Assembly: GCA_033763795.1 (NCBI GenBank)
Contig: JANRJV010000028.1
Span: 1 to 64,000 of the forward strand
From: JAEUIV01 sp033763795
GTDB lineage: Bacteria > Planctomycetota > Phycisphaerae > Phycisphaerales > UBA1924
Length of the DNA stretch: 64,000 nt
Direction: 5' to 3'
Below the pieces are notes generated by a model, which saw nothing but the letters and a program-made list of their open reading frames with translations, ran no database searches and was not told where the DNA came from. The translations under genes and the position numbers were made by a program. The first letter of the stretch is position 1, and every line of letters begins with the position of its first letter. Of this stretch, positions 16,456-24,792 are shown piece by piece.

Positions 16456-16647
16456 TCAGGCCTTGGGTTTCTCCGCGGGAGCCTCGGCGGCGTCGGTCTT
16501 CGCCACTTCCGGGGGCTTGGTGGGGATCTTGATGTTCGTCGCGCAGGCGCGGCACCGCACCAGCCGTCCCCGGGCCCCGGCGGGAACCGCCAGAATCGCC
16601 CGGCAACGCAGGTTCGGGCACATCACTCGGATCACGTTCTCGGGCAT
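16456..16647 (-). CDS. Small zinc-ribbon protein
   Basis: A 63-residue protein starting at MPENVIRV. It has a four-cysteine zinc ribbon (CPNLRC ... CRAC), as found in MJ0042-like and related zinc-finger leaders, then a Pro/Ala/Lys-rich tail. The upstream in-frame extension to 16770 overlaps the purA promoter region and is not supported. The function is unknown; this type of ribbon often lies at the N-terminus of planctomycete regulatory or membrane proteins, and here stands alone. It lies tail-to-tail with the FHA gene, 48 bp away. Confidence 0.6.
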   Translation of the reverse strand: MPENVIRVMCPNLRCRAILAVPAGARGRLVRCRACATNIKIPTKPPEVAKTDAAEAPAEKPKA

Positions 16648-16739
16648 GTGCGCTCGCGTCCCCAGCGGTGTCTGAGCAACATCGGACCGCTCCGCTCCCG
16701 CCTTGATCGTGCTTGCGATGCCCGTGCGCGCACGCCCGC

Positions 16740-16745
16740 TACACT
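16740..16745 (+). promoter_or_regulatory. -10-like hexamer close to the purA start
   Basis: TACACT ends 12 nt before the ATG, predicting a leader of only about 5 nt. A weak TTGCGA lies 21 bp further upstream. Confidence 0.42.
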
Positions 16746-16757
16746 CGCGCGTCTCGC

Positions 16758-18116
16758 ATGAACCCGACACACGCCGCCCACGAATCGCCCCCGCCGACCG
16801 CTCCCGCGCGTCCGATAGGCCGCGCCGCCGCGGTCGTGGGCCTCCAATGGGGGGACGAGGGCAAGGGCAAGGTCATCGACCTCCTCGCCGGATCCTTCGA
16901 CGCCGTGGTGCGATACAACGGCGGGGCCAACGCGGGCCACTCAGTCGTCATCGAAGGACGCCGCCACGCGCTCCACCTCATCCCGTCGGGCGTCTTCCAT
17001 CCGCGCGTCAAGGGCGTTATCGGCAACGGCGTGGTCATCGACCCCGAGTCGCTCGTCCGCGAGATCGAGGGCGTCGTCGCGGCGGGAGTGGGGGCCCTCG
17101 ATCTCGCCATCTCCGACCGCGCCCACGTCGTCATGCCGTACCACAAGCTCGAGGACGCCGCACGCGAGGCCGCCCTCGCCGCGCAGCACGGCCCCGCGTC
17201 CGCCATCGGCACCACCAAGCGCGGCATAGGACCCGCCTACGCCGACAAGGCAACCCGCGCCACCGCCGTGCGCATGGGAGACCTGCTCCGCCCCGCGCTG
17301 CTCCGCGACAAGCTCGCGCGCATCCTCCCGGCCAAGGCCGCCGTCCTCCGCGCCCTCGCGCCCGACGCCCCCGTCGATCTCGACGCCGAACGCCTCGCCA
17401 CCGACGCCCTGCGCCTGGGCGAGAAGCTCGCGCCGCGCATCACCGACACCACCTACCTCCTCCACGACATGCTCGCCCGCGGCGGCTCGCTCCTTTTCGA
17501 AGGCGCCAACGCCACCCTTCTCGACGTCGACCACGGCACCTTCCCCTACGTCACCAGCTCCAACTGCTCGGTACTGGGAATCCCCGCCGGCACGGGCGTC
17601 CCCGGCTCGCACCTCTCGCGCGTCATAGGCGTCATGAAGGCCTACTGCACCCGCGTCGGCGGCGGGCCCTTCCCGACCGAGCTGCTCGACGAGCGCGGCA
17701 ACCGCATCCGCGAACGCGGCCGGGAGTACGGCACGACCACCGGCCGACCACGACGCTGCGGATGGCTCGACCTCGTCGCTCTCCGCTACGCCGTCATGCT
17801 CAACGGCGTCACCTCCATCGCCCTCATGCTGCTCGACGTCCTCGCAGGCTTCGACGAGATCTGCGTCTGCACGGGCTACAGGATCGACGGCCGAGTCACC
17901 GACCGCTTCGTCCCCGACGCCGAGGTCCTCGCGCACGTCCAGCCCGTCTACGAGCGCCTGCCGGGCTTCGCCTCCGAGATCGGCTCGGCCCGCGCCCGCG
18001 CGGACCTGCCCCGACAGGCGCTCGACTACGTCCGCTTCATCGAGCAGGCGACGGGCGTCCCCGTGGAGATCGTCTCCGTGGGCCCCGACCGCGCCCAGAC
18101 CATCAAGGGCGCCTGA
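16758..18116 (+). CDS. purA: Adenylosuccinate synthetase
   Basis: A 452-residue enzyme. It begins with a 25-residue Pro/Ala/His-rich lead, then the GTP-binding loop QWGDEGKGKVIDLL, NGGANAGHSV, and GTTKRGIGPAY in the IMP/active-site region. It joins IMP and aspartate with GTP to make adenylosuccinate, the first committed step to AMP. The start at 16758 is chosen because the -10-like TACACT at 16740-16745 would exclude the upstream in-frame ATG. Length and motif order match normal PurA (about 430 residues) apart from the N-terminal extension. The next gene follows after 71 bp with its own promoter-like hexamer. Confidence 0.96.
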   Translation: MNPTHAAHESPPPTAPARPIGRAAAVVGLQWGDEGKGKVIDLLAGSFDAVVRYNGGANAGHSVVIEGRRHALHLIPSGVFHPRVKGVIGNGVVIDPESLVREIEGVVAAGVGALDLAISDRAHVVMPYHKLEDAAREAALAAQHGPASAIGTTKRGIGPAYADKATRATAVRMGDLLRPALLRDKLARILPAKAAVLRALAPDAPVDLDAERLATDALRLGEKLAPRITDTTYLLHDMLARGGSLLFEGANATLLDVDHGTFPYVTSSNCSVLGIPAGTGVPGSHLSRVIGVMKAYCTRVGGGPFPTELLDERGNRIRERGREYGTTTGRPRRCGWLDLVALRYAVMLNGVTSIALMLLDVLAGFDEICVCTGYRIDGRVTDRFVPDAEVLAHVQPVYERLPGFASEIGSARARADLPRQALDYVRFIEQATGVPVEIVSVGPDRAQTIKGA

Positions 18117-18132
18117 CCCCACGCGGGCCCGG

Positions 18133-18138
18133 TAGACT
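18133..18138 (+). promoter_or_regulatory. Predicted -10 hexamer for the tRNA-binding protein gene
   Basis: TAGACT. A start near 18145 gives a ~43-nt leader with AGGAG at 18176-18180. Confidence 0.35.
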
Positions 18139-18187
18139 CTCCCCCCCCGCCGCGCCTCCGGGCCCGCGCGGCTCCAGGAGATGCGCG

Positions 18188-18559
18188 ATGGCCGAGCCCA
18201 AGCCCCAGATCACGTTCGATGACTTCGCAAAGGTCGACCTGCGCGTCGCCCGCGTCATCGCCGCCGAGCCACATCCCAACGCCGACAAGCTCCTGAAGCT
18301 CCAGCTCGACGACGGTTCGGGAACTCCCCGTCAGATCTGCGCGGGCATCCGCGCCCAGTACACCCCCGAGCAGATGATCGGCCGGCTCATCGTCATCGTC
18401 GCGAACCTCGCCCCGCGCATGATCCGCGGCGAAGAGAGCCGCGGCATGCTCCTCGCAGCGTCCGATATGCCCAAGGACGCGCCCGACGCCGCCGAAACCC
18501 GCCGCGTCGTCGTCCTGGGCCCCGCCGACGAGATCCCCCCCGGCAGCATCGTCAGCTGA
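18188..18559 (+). CDS. tRNA-binding domain protein (MetG C-terminal/Trbp111-like)
   Basis: A 123-residue protein consisting of one EMAP-II/Trbp111 OB fold: FAKVDLRVARVIAAEPHPNA, then QICAGIRAQY, RLIVIVANLAPR and GMLLAAS. The same domain forms the C-terminus of many methionyl-tRNA synthetases, where it dimerises and raises tRNA affinity. As a free protein it probably acts as a general tRNA-binding or assembly factor; it could also be the detached tail of MetRS, whose gene is not in the window. AGGAG at 18176-18180 with spacing 7 supports the start. Confidence 0.9.
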   Translation: MAEPKPQITFDDFAKVDLRVARVIAAEPHPNADKLLKLQLDDGSGTPRQICAGIRAQYTPEQMIGRLIVIVANLAPRMIRGEESRGMLLAASDMPKDAPDAAETRRVVVLGPADEIPPGSIVS

Positions 18560-18718
18560 CCGGACGCCCGCGGCCGCTTCCGAGAACCAGCCGCGGCCCC
18601 GCCCGACCGCCCGCAATCCCGACCGGACGGCTTGCCCCCTCCGCACAGCCGCACCCGATCCGTGCGCCCACGCCGCGCCCCGCTTGGAGCGAGCCCCGCC
18701 CGACCTCATCCTTGAACT

Positions 18719-18747
18719 GTCGCACCGGGGAGCAGCCCCGGCGCGAC
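18719..18747 (+). promoter_or_regulatory. 5'-leader hairpin upstream of small secreted protein
   Basis: GTCGC-A-CCGGGG, loop AGCAG, CCCCGG-C-GCGAC: 11 pairs with a single A-C mismatch, ending 29 nt before the ATG at 18777. There is no T-run after it, so it is a leader structure (mRNA stability or regulation) rather than a terminator. Confidence 0.45.
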
Positions 18748-18776
18748 GGACAATTCAAACAGGAAGGGAGTCAGTC

Positions 18777-19001
18777 ATGTCGATTCGAGTTGCTTCGTTC
18801 GCGGTGGCGGTGTGCGGCGTGTTGGCGGTCGTCGCGGCGGGTTACGCCGCTCCCAGCCAGGGAGCGGAAGCGCGCCCCGACGCGGCCGTCAACGCGGCCC
18901 CGACCAAGACCAGCAGCCCCATGATCGCCGCTCCGGGGCCCGCGGCGCTCGCCTGCTCGGGTCTTCTGCTTCTCGCTCCTCGTCGTAAGGCGAGCGTCTG
19001 A
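18777..19001 (+). CDS. Small secreted protein with PEP-CTERM-like tail
   Basis: A 74-residue protein. Residues 1-27 are a signal peptide (SFAVAVCGVLAVVAAGYA, cut before APSQG). A short Ala/Pro/Thr-rich middle follows, then APGPAALACSGLLLLAPRRK: a P-G-P element, a hydrophobic helix and a basic end, the layout of PEP-CTERM-type sorting signals. Such tails are recognised by exosortase-like enzymes and lead to surface attachment. The mature protein would be only ~25 residues before the tail. The ribosome site AGGAAGGGAG is strong, and the gene has a leader hairpin and a very good terminator, which suggests high expression. No function can be assigned. Confidence 0.65.
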   Translation: MSIRVASFAVAVCGVLAVVAAGYAAPSQGAEARPDAAVNAAPTKTSSPMIAAPGPAALACSGLLLLAPRRKASV

Positions 19002-19033
19002 GCCGAGGTTTCGATCGTTCCATCGCCACGCAG

Positions 19034-19077
19034 CACGGGCCGCGGTTGAACTCCTCCCCGCGGCCTGTGTCTTTTTT
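19034..19077 (+). terminator. Strong Rho-independent terminator
   Basis: A 12-bp stem (19034-19045 with 19058-19069, one G-T pair), 12-nt loop, then TCTTTTTT. It closes the small secreted protein gene. The stem core GGGCCGC...GCGGCCTGT is shared with the terminator after rpmA. Confidence 0.85.
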
Positions 19078-19103
19078 GGGAAGTCTCACCCCCGCGCCGC
19101 CGC

Positions 19104-20195
19104 TCAGCCGGACATCCACGCGCCGCTCAGCACCGCCCCCGCCGGCCGCCCCGTCACCGCCGGCAGCGTGATCGGCACCCGATCCTCCGCCAGCGCCCCC
19201 AGCACCGCGAAGCTCACCGACTCCCGCGCCTCGGGCGCCACGCCCAGCGCCGCCGTCGTCTCGAGCGAGCCGCCCCCGATCGCTTCGCCGATCGACGCCC
19301 GCAGCGCCGCGTTCCGCACGCCGCCCCCCGCCGCGAACACCCGCGCGCCCGCCGGGAGTGCGCCGGCGATCGCGCGCCCCACGGCGCGGCACGCCGTCGC
19401 CGCCAGGTCCGCGCCGCTCAGCCCGAGCCGCCCCTCGATCCACTTCGACAGCTCATCGCCCGTGCCCAGCGAGCGCCCGCCGGCCCGCTGAGCCCCCAGC
19501 AGCGCCGTCAGCTCGTCCGCCGCGGCGACATCCGCGCGCCCCGACAGCGCCGCGTTGCCGCCCTCGTCGTACGCGGCCCCGAGCGCCCGCCGGGCCACGC
19601 CGTCCAGAACATGATTGCACGCGCACACGTCGAGGCCGCGCACCCCCGCAACGTCCGGCTCCGCCCCGCCCCGCGCCGGCAGCAGCGTGACGTTGCAGAA
19701 CCCGCCGAGGTTCACGATCGCCCGGCTCTCATCTCCCGAGAACAGCACCGCGTCCGCGATGGGCGTGATCGGCGCCCCCTGCCCGCCCGCCGCCAGATCG
19801 CCCGCCCGAAGATCGAAGCACACCCTCGCGCCCAGCGCCCGCGCCACGGGCGCCGGGTTCATCAGTTGCCACGACACGGGCGGCGCGTGGAACACCGTCT
19901 GCCCATGTACGACGATCAGATCGGCCCGCCGCTCCCCCAGCCAGCCCCGCAGCGATTCCGCGTGAAACACGCCGAAGTCCCGCGCGAGCCCCGCGAACTC
20001 TCCGGCGCTCGCGGGCCGCTGCTCCGCCGCCGCCCTCAGTGGGCCCGCCAGCGACCCCAGCGGAAACGACGCCGAGTCGATCACCCGCGCGCGCATCGAC
20101 AGCCCGCTCCCCAGCACCTCCACCAGCGACGCGTCGAGCGCATCGATGCTCGTGCCCGTCATGCATCCCACGATCATCCGCGTTCGTTCGGCCAT
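19104..20195 (-). CDS. anmK: Anhydro-N-acetylmuramic acid kinase
   Basis: A 363-residue sugar kinase. It starts at MAERTRMIVGCMTGTSIDAL, in which GCMTGTSIDALD is the family's phosphate-binding signature. IVNLGGFCNVTLLP and VFAAGGGVRNAAL are further AnmK blocks. AnmK converts 1,6-anhydro-MurNAc released from the cell wall to MurNAc-6-phosphate with ATP, a step in peptidoglycan recycling. It is the second gene of an operon: the GH20 gene ends 10 bp upstream. The in-frame upstream extension to 20513 overlaps that gene and is rejected. MurQ, the usual next enzyme, is not in the window. Confidence 0.93.
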   Translation of the reverse strand: MAERTRMIVGCMTGTSIDALDASLVEVLGSGLSMRARVIDSASFPLGSLAGPLRAAAEQRPASAGEFAGLARDFGVFHAESLRGWLGERRADLIVVHGQTVFHAPPVSWQLMNPAPVARALGARVCFDLRAGDLAAGGQGAPITPIADAVLFSGDESRAIVNLGGFCNVTLLPARGGAEPDVAGVRGLDVCACNHVLDGVARRALGAAYDEGGNAALSGRADVAAADELTALLGAQRAGGRSLGTGDELSKWIEGRLGLSGADLAATACRAVGRAIAGALPAGARVFAAGGGVRNAALRASIGEAIGGGSLETTAALGVAPEARESVSFAVLGALAEDRVPITLPAVTGRPAGAVLSGAWMSG

Positions 20196-20205
20196 GACGT
20201 CGCCT

Positions 20206-22086
20206 TTACCCCGTCCCCGCCCGCGGCCCGGGATGCTCGTAGTCATCGACGACGCGCTCGTAATGGGCCGCGGAATCGTCCAGCCCCCCGGGCCGATTCC
20301 GCCGCGTCCACAGCCCGCGATGCTCCTCGATGATCGACCCCAGGTCCGCCGCCAGCCGGATCCGCGCCGGCCCGCGCGGCACGCCGCCCGGCTCCGCCAG
20401 CGCCGCCCGGCAGACAACCCCCTTGTCCGCCGCGTGCTCCGCCGCGTGCAGCGTGTGCGCCAGCTCTTCCGCGACCAGCGCATCGAGCCCGCCCCGGAAC
20501 GACTCGAACTCATCCCGCAGATCCGCCAGCCGCGCCCGCAGCGCCGCCCACTCTTCGAGCGACCCCACGCGCGCCGCGTCCGTCGGCTGCGCCGCCAGCG
20601 GCCGGTGCAGCTCCACCACGATCGCGTTCGTGTTGCGCAGCCCCCGCGAAAGCCCCCGGTCCGCGTCTCCCAGCGCCTCCAGCCACGCGCCGAGCCTGCC
20701 CGTCCGGTCGTCCAGAATCTGCCGCCCCGCGGCCGCCGCCGGAAAACTCCCCGCTTCGCCCCGCCACGCCGCGTGCGCCGCGTGCGCGACCGCGTGCAGC
20801 GTCACGGGCCAGTGCTGGCGATGTCCGCGGTCGCCCCACGCGCACGTCAGCATCGGCGCCCCGCCACCGGCCGCCGCCGCCCGGGCCGCACCATCCAGGT
20901 TCTCGTGACGGTTCCGCGTCCTCCCCGTCATGCTCAGCCAGCAGCTCGTCCCCGGACAGAACCACCGCTCCAGCCCCGCGCGCTCCAGCGTCTGCGACCA
21001 TTGATCAAAGGGCGTGTCCCCCTCGTAGCCCCACGCAAGCGCGCCAGCCCCCTCCGGCGCCAGCGACAGACTCGACGGCTCCCGCAGCGCGATATCCGCC
21101 CAGAAGAGCGACCGCTTCCCGTGCCGCTTCACGATCGCATCGACCCCGCGCACATGCTCGAAGTACAGGGCGGCCCGCCCCCGCGCCGCCACCTCCGACC
21201 GAGAGCGCCCCTGCCCCACGTCGAACGCCTCGTCACATCCGATGTTCACCAGTCCCGACGTGAAGCAAGGCAGCAGCTCGTCCAGCAGCTCCCCGATCAG
21301 CTCCAGCGACCGCGGATCCGTCGGGCACAGCGAGTGCGGCCCGTGCTTCGTGAACGCCCGCCCGTCGTCCGTCTCGAACGTCCACGCCGTCTCCGCCCCC
21401 TCGATCTCCGCCAGCGGCGCATACCGGGGAAGCCGGAGCCACCGGTGCAGATGCCCGAAACAGTTCTGGTTCGCCGCCAGCTCGATCCCGCGTTCAACGC
21501 ACGTCCGGTCCAGCTCGCGAATCTCCGCGGGCGTCAGGGGCGACGAGCCCGCCCACGCCTCCGCGTGCGCGGAATAAGCGAACGTGTGCTCGGTGTAGAG
21601 CTGCAGGTGGTTGAGCTTCAGCGACTCCATCCGGTCGGCCAGCTCGATGAGCGACGCGAGCGTCGGCACCTTGTCGCGCGAAACGTCGAGCATCAGCCCC
21701 CGCGTCGCCAGCGCCGGCTCGTCCGTGATCCGCACGTGCGGCAGCCTCGGGCCGCCCCCGCGCAGCATCTGCCCAAGCGTCACCAGCCCGTGCCGAACGC
21801 CCGCGGCCTCCGCCGCACAGATCACCACCCGTCGCGACGGCCCATCCACCGTCAGCCGGTACGCCCCCGCCGGCGCGCCGGCGCGCGGCGACCGCCGCTC
21901 CAGCACCACGTCCGCTCCGTCGTCTCCGGGCCCCGCGAGCCTCGACCCTGGGACGAGCCTCGACACCATCGACCCGTCGAAGCCCAGGCACCGCGGCCGT
22001 TCCGGCAGTTCAAGATGCCCCGGGCCCAGCGGCTCGATCAGCCGGGGCGCGGGAATCAGAAGCTCGGCAAGGCCCGCCGCGTCCAT
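20206..22086 (-). CDS. GH20-family beta-N-acetylhexosaminidase-like protein
   Basis: A 626-residue protein. An N-terminal GH20b-type alpha/beta domain (~1-130) is followed by a TIM barrel starting at RGLMLDVSRDKVPTL. Barrel blocks include LNHLQLYTEHTFAY and VNIGCDEAFDVGQG, the latter with the acid pair (DE) typical of GH20, where E is the general acid and D orients the acetamido group. A helical C-terminal domain of ~170 residues resembles that of GcnA-type exo-hexosaminidases. It probably removes terminal GlcNAc from oligosaccharides or muropeptide sugars. No signal peptide is seen, so it likely acts in the cytoplasm. It precedes anmK in an operon. GH20 membership is firm; the substrate is inference. 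Confidence 0.85.
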   Translation of the reverse strand: MDAAGLAELLIPAPRLIEPLGPGHLELPERPRCLGFDGSMVSRLVPGSRLAGPGDDGADVVLERRSPRAGAPAGAYRLTVDGPSRRVVICAAEAAGVRHGLVTLGQMLRGGGPRLPHVRITDEPALATRGLMLDVSRDKVPTLASLIELADRMESLKLNHLQLYTEHTFAYSAHAEAWAGSSPLTPAEIRELDRTCVERGIELAANQNCFGHLHRWLRLPRYAPLAEIEGAETAWTFETDDGRAFTKHGPHSLCPTDPRSLELIGELLDELLPCFTSGLVNIGCDEAFDVGQGRSRSEVAARGRAALYFEHVRGVDAIVKRHGKRSLFWADIALREPSSLSLAPEGAGALAWGYEGDTPFDQWSQTLERAGLERWFCPGTSCWLSMTGRTRNRHENLDGAARAAAAGGGAPMLTCAWGDRGHRQHWPVTLHAVAHAAHAAWRGEAGSFPAAAAGRQILDDRTGRLGAWLEALGDADRGLSRGLRNTNAIVVELHRPLAAQPTDAARVGSLEEWAALRARLADLRDEFESFRGGLDALVAEELAHTLHAAEHAADKGVVCRAALAEPGGVPRGPARIRLAADLGSIIEEHRGLWTRRNRPGGLDDSAAHYERVVDDYEHPGPRAGTG

Positions 22087-22094
22087 GCCGCGCC

Positions 22095-22100
22095 AGACTA
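22095..22100 (-). promoter_or_regulatory. -10-like hexamer, leaderless position (GH20 gene)
   Basis: TAGTCT on the minus strand ends 8 nt before the ATG at 22086. It lies back to back with the RluA promoter in a 45-bp gap. Confidence 0.45.
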
Positions 22101-22119
22101 CCCAGACCGTCCCTCGCTC

Positions 22120-22125
22120 TACACT
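22120..22125 (+). promoter_or_regulatory. -10-like hexamer, leaderless position (RluA-family gene)
   Basis: TACACT ends 6 nt before the GTG at 22132, so the start codon would be at the first transcribed bases. Confidence 0.48.
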
Positions 22126-22131
22126 CGCCCT

Positions 22132-22851
22132 GTGCTCATCGATCAGACCCGGCTCAACCTCCGCGTGCTCTCCCAGAGCCCGAGCGACCTCGTCGTCGTC
22201 AAGCCCGCCGGCATGGCCACCGAGCTCACGCGCGACCCCAAGCGCTCGGCCCTCATCTCGCACATCCGCGCCGCCGCCGCCGAGGGCGTGCAGCCCAGGC
22301 TCGTTCACAGGCTCGACCGCATCACCCGCGGCGTCGTCGTCGTCGCCCTCACCCGCGAAGCCGCCGCGTTCTACGGCGAGCAGATCCGCGAGGGCGTCTG
22401 GGAGAAGTATTACCTCGCCCGCATCCCCACCCCCGATCCGCGCACGAACCCTCTCCACCAGGGCCTCATCGGCCGCCACAAGGCCTACATCAAGGAACAC
22501 GAAAAGCACGCCTCACTCGTCCGCTCGGGCGGCAAGACCTCGTTCCTCGAGATCCTCGCCATCGAGCCCGCCCCCGGACGACAGGGCCAATCCCACGCCC
22601 TCATCCGCCTGCTCACGGGCCGCCTCCACCAGATCCGCGTCATGTTCGCCGGGCTGGGCCTCCCGCTGGTCGGGGACGACGTCTACGGCGGGTCGCTCGA
22701 CGAAGGGCCCGTCTTCCTCGAGCACACCGCCCTCTGGTACGTCGACGCCCACACCCGCGAGCTCCGCCTCGCCCACGATCCGCACGACCCGGAACGCGAG
22801 CCGCTCGCCCCCGCGCTGCGCACGGCCCTCCGCGCCGTCCTGCGGCTCTGA
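22132..22851 (+). CDS. RluA-family pseudouridine synthase
   Basis: A 239-residue protein. The catalytic block is RLVHRLDRITRGVVVVA, with the essential Asp in HRLDR. VVVKPAGMA near the start and GRLHQIRVMFAGLGLPLVGD near the end are the other RluA-family landmarks. It changes uridine to pseudouridine in rRNA or tRNA. There is no S4 domain, so it resembles RluA/TruC-type enzymes rather than RluC/RluD. The GTG at 22132 is preferred because TACACT stands 6 nt upstream; an ATG at 22213 is the alternative but would delete the first conserved strand. It is divergent from the GH20 gene. Confidence 0.88.
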   Translation: MLIDQTRLNLRVLSQSPSDLVVVKPAGMATELTRDPKRSALISHIRAAAAEGVQPRLVHRLDRITRGVVVVALTREAAAFYGEQIREGVWEKYYLARIPTPDPRTNPLHQGLIGRHKAYIKEHEKHASLVRSGGKTSFLEILAIEPAPGRQGQSHALIRLLTGRLHQIRVMFAGLGLPLVGDDVYGGSLDEGPVFLEHTALWYVDAHTRELRLAHDPHDPEREPLAPALRTALRAVLRL

Positions 22852-22898
22852 TGATCCGCGCCTTCATTCCCTGAGAAACCCGGGAGCGCGCCCGCCGG

Positions 22899-22904
22899 TA
22901 CAAT
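22899..22904 (+). promoter_or_regulatory. Predicted -10 hexamer for the M16 peptidase operon
   Basis: TACAAT, close to consensus. The leader would be ~68 nt and includes AAGGAG at 22966-22971. Confidence 0.45.
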
Positions 22905-22978
22905 CGTGTTCGGCGAATGTCCGCCTCAGTTCAGAGTCAAGTCACCGCCGGGCGGGTGTCCACACAAGGAGAGTCCTG

Positions 22979-24763
22979 ATGCATCGTTGGCTCGCGTGCA
23001 CGGCGCTGGTCGCGGCGGTCTGCGCCGCCCCGGTCCAGGCCCAGCAGATCGACGCCGAGGAGTTCGTCCTCGACAACGGCATGAAGTTCATCCTCTACCC
23101 CCGCACGGAGGAGCCGAACATCATCGCCGCCGGGTGGCTCGCCAAGGTCGGCTCGGTCAACGAGCGACCCGGCATCACCGGCATCTCACACTTCTTCGAA
23201 CACATGATGTTCAAGGGAACCAACACCATCGGGACCCGCGATCCGGAGAAGGACCGCGAGCTCCGCATGAAACAGAAGGCCGTACGCGACAAGATCCTCC
23301 AGCTCACCCTCACCGCCCAGTACGACCGCTGGAAGAACGGCCAGATCGACGACCCCTGGGACCCCGCCAACGACACGGACGAGCTCGCCAAGCTCCGCGG
23401 GGAGCTCAACGATCTCATGAAGCAGCACAAGGACATCATCGTCAAGGACGAGTTCGATAAGGTCTACTCCGAGCTGGGCGGCTCGGGCATGAACGCCTTC
23501 ACCTCCTACGACATCACCTTCTACTTCATCAACGTCCCCGCCAATAAGTTCGAGCTCTGGGCCTGGATGGAGAGCGACCGCCTCACCGACTCCGTCTTCC
23601 GCGAGTTCTACGCCGAGCGCGACGTCGTCCACGAGGAACGCCGCCTCCGCACCGAGAGCACGCCCACCGGCATCTTCCAGGAGCAGTTCGACGCCATGTT
23701 CTGGCAGGCGTCCCCCTACGCCTGGCCCGTCATCGGCTGGACCAGCGACCTCAACAGCTATACCAAGGAGCAGGCCGAGGAATACTTCAACATCTACTAC
23801 CGCCCCAACAACCTCGTGGGCGTCATCGTCGGAGACTTCAAGGTCGAGGAGGTCAAGCCCGTCATCGAGCGCTACTTCGGCCGACTCTCCCGCGGCGGCG
23901 AGGTCCCCCCCGTCGTCACCCTCGAAATGAAGCAGATGGCCGAGCAGCGCATGATCGCCGAGTGCGACTGCCAGCCTCAGGTCGAGGTCCGCTACAAGAC
24001 CGTCCCCTACGCCCACGCCGACTCCTACGCCCTGGGCGTCATGGCCGACATCCTCAACGGCCGCTCGGGCCGCCTCTACAAGTCCATGATCGAGGGCGAG
24101 AAGATCGCCTCCAGCGCCCAGGCCGGGTCGGGTGGCTTCTTCGGAGCCGCCAAGTACGCCGGCTCCTTCTCCTTCGCCGCCGAGACCAAGGGCGACGCCA
24201 AGCCTGAGCAGCTCGAGGCCGCCTGGTACCGCGAGCTCGAACGCCTCCAGAAAGAGCCCGTCACCGAACGCGAGCTCCAGAAGGTCAAGAACCAGAGCGC
24301 CGCCAACAGCTACCGCAGGCTCCAGAGCAACTTCTTCCTCATGGTCCAGCTCGGTCTGCTCGAGAACCTGGGCCGCTGGCAGTACATCAACGAAGACCCC
24401 GCCAAGATCCAGGCCGTCACCGCCGAGGACATCCAGCGCGTCGCCAACAAGTACTTCGACAAGACCAACCGCTCCGTGGGACTCTACTACCGCAAGGCCG
24501 GCTCCGAGACCGCCAACGAGGACCCCGAATTCACCAAGCTCCGCGAGAAGCTCGGCCCGCAGATGGCCACCGCCTTCAAGAAGCAGCTCGAGATGATCAC
24601 CAAGGAGACCGACTCCGAGAAGCTCAAGCAGGCCGTCAGCCAGATGAACGCCGCCATCAGCGCGGGCCAGGTCCCGCCCAACATGACCGACGCCATCCGG
24701 TACATGGCGACCAAGATCGAGCAGCGGCTCACCGAGCTCGAAAAGGCCGCCCCCAAGAACTGA
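22979..24763 (+). CDS. Secreted M16-family zinc metallopeptidase (catalytic member)
   Basis: A 594-residue protein with an N-terminal signal peptide (CTALVAAVCAAPVQAQQ). The inverted zinc motif HFFEH is at about residues 71-75, and the distal zinc ligand is probably the Glu in VVHEERR near 219. The spacing between them (~145 residues against ~76 in classic M16 enzymes) reflects a ~70-residue insert with charged, helical character (about 85-165). A second, inactive M16 half follows (FNIYYRPNNLVGVIVGDF region and beyond). A strong ribosome site (AAGGAG, spacing 7) marks the start. It forms an operon with the next gene, 29 bp on. Probably degrades peptides in the periplasm. Confidence 0.92.
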   Translation: MHRWLACTALVAAVCAAPVQAQQIDAEEFVLDNGMKFILYPRTEEPNIIAAGWLAKVGSVNERPGITGISHFFEHMMFKGTNTIGTRDPEKDRELRMKQKAVRDKILQLTLTAQYDRWKNGQIDDPWDPANDTDELAKLRGELNDLMKQHKDIIVKDEFDKVYSELGGSGMNAFTSYDITFYFINVPANKFELWAWMESDRLTDSVFREFYAERDVVHEERRLRTESTPTGIFQEQFDAMFWQASPYAWPVIGWTSDLNSYTKEQAEEYFNIYYRPNNLVGVIVGDFKVEEVKPVIERYFGRLSRGGEVPPVVTLEMKQMAEQRMIAECDCQPQVEVRYKTVPYAHADSYALGVMADILNGRSGRLYKSMIEGEKIASSAQAGSGGFFGAAKYAGSFSFAAETKGDAKPEQLEAAWYRELERLQKEPVTERELQKVKNQSAANSYRRLQSNFFLMVQLGLLENLGRWQYINEDPAKIQAVTAEDIQRVANKYFDKTNRSVGLYYRKAGSETANEDPEFTKLREKLGPQMATAFKKQLEMITKETDSEKLKQAVSQMNAAISAGQVPPNMTDAIRYMATKIEQRLTELEKAAPKN

Positions 24764-24792
24764 CCCACGCCCACGCCAACGGAGAATCACCA

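Noticed and set aside
20146..22131. A long plus-strand frame before the RluA-type gene
   Set aside because: Antisense to the GH20 gene; only the part from 22132 resembles a protein family.
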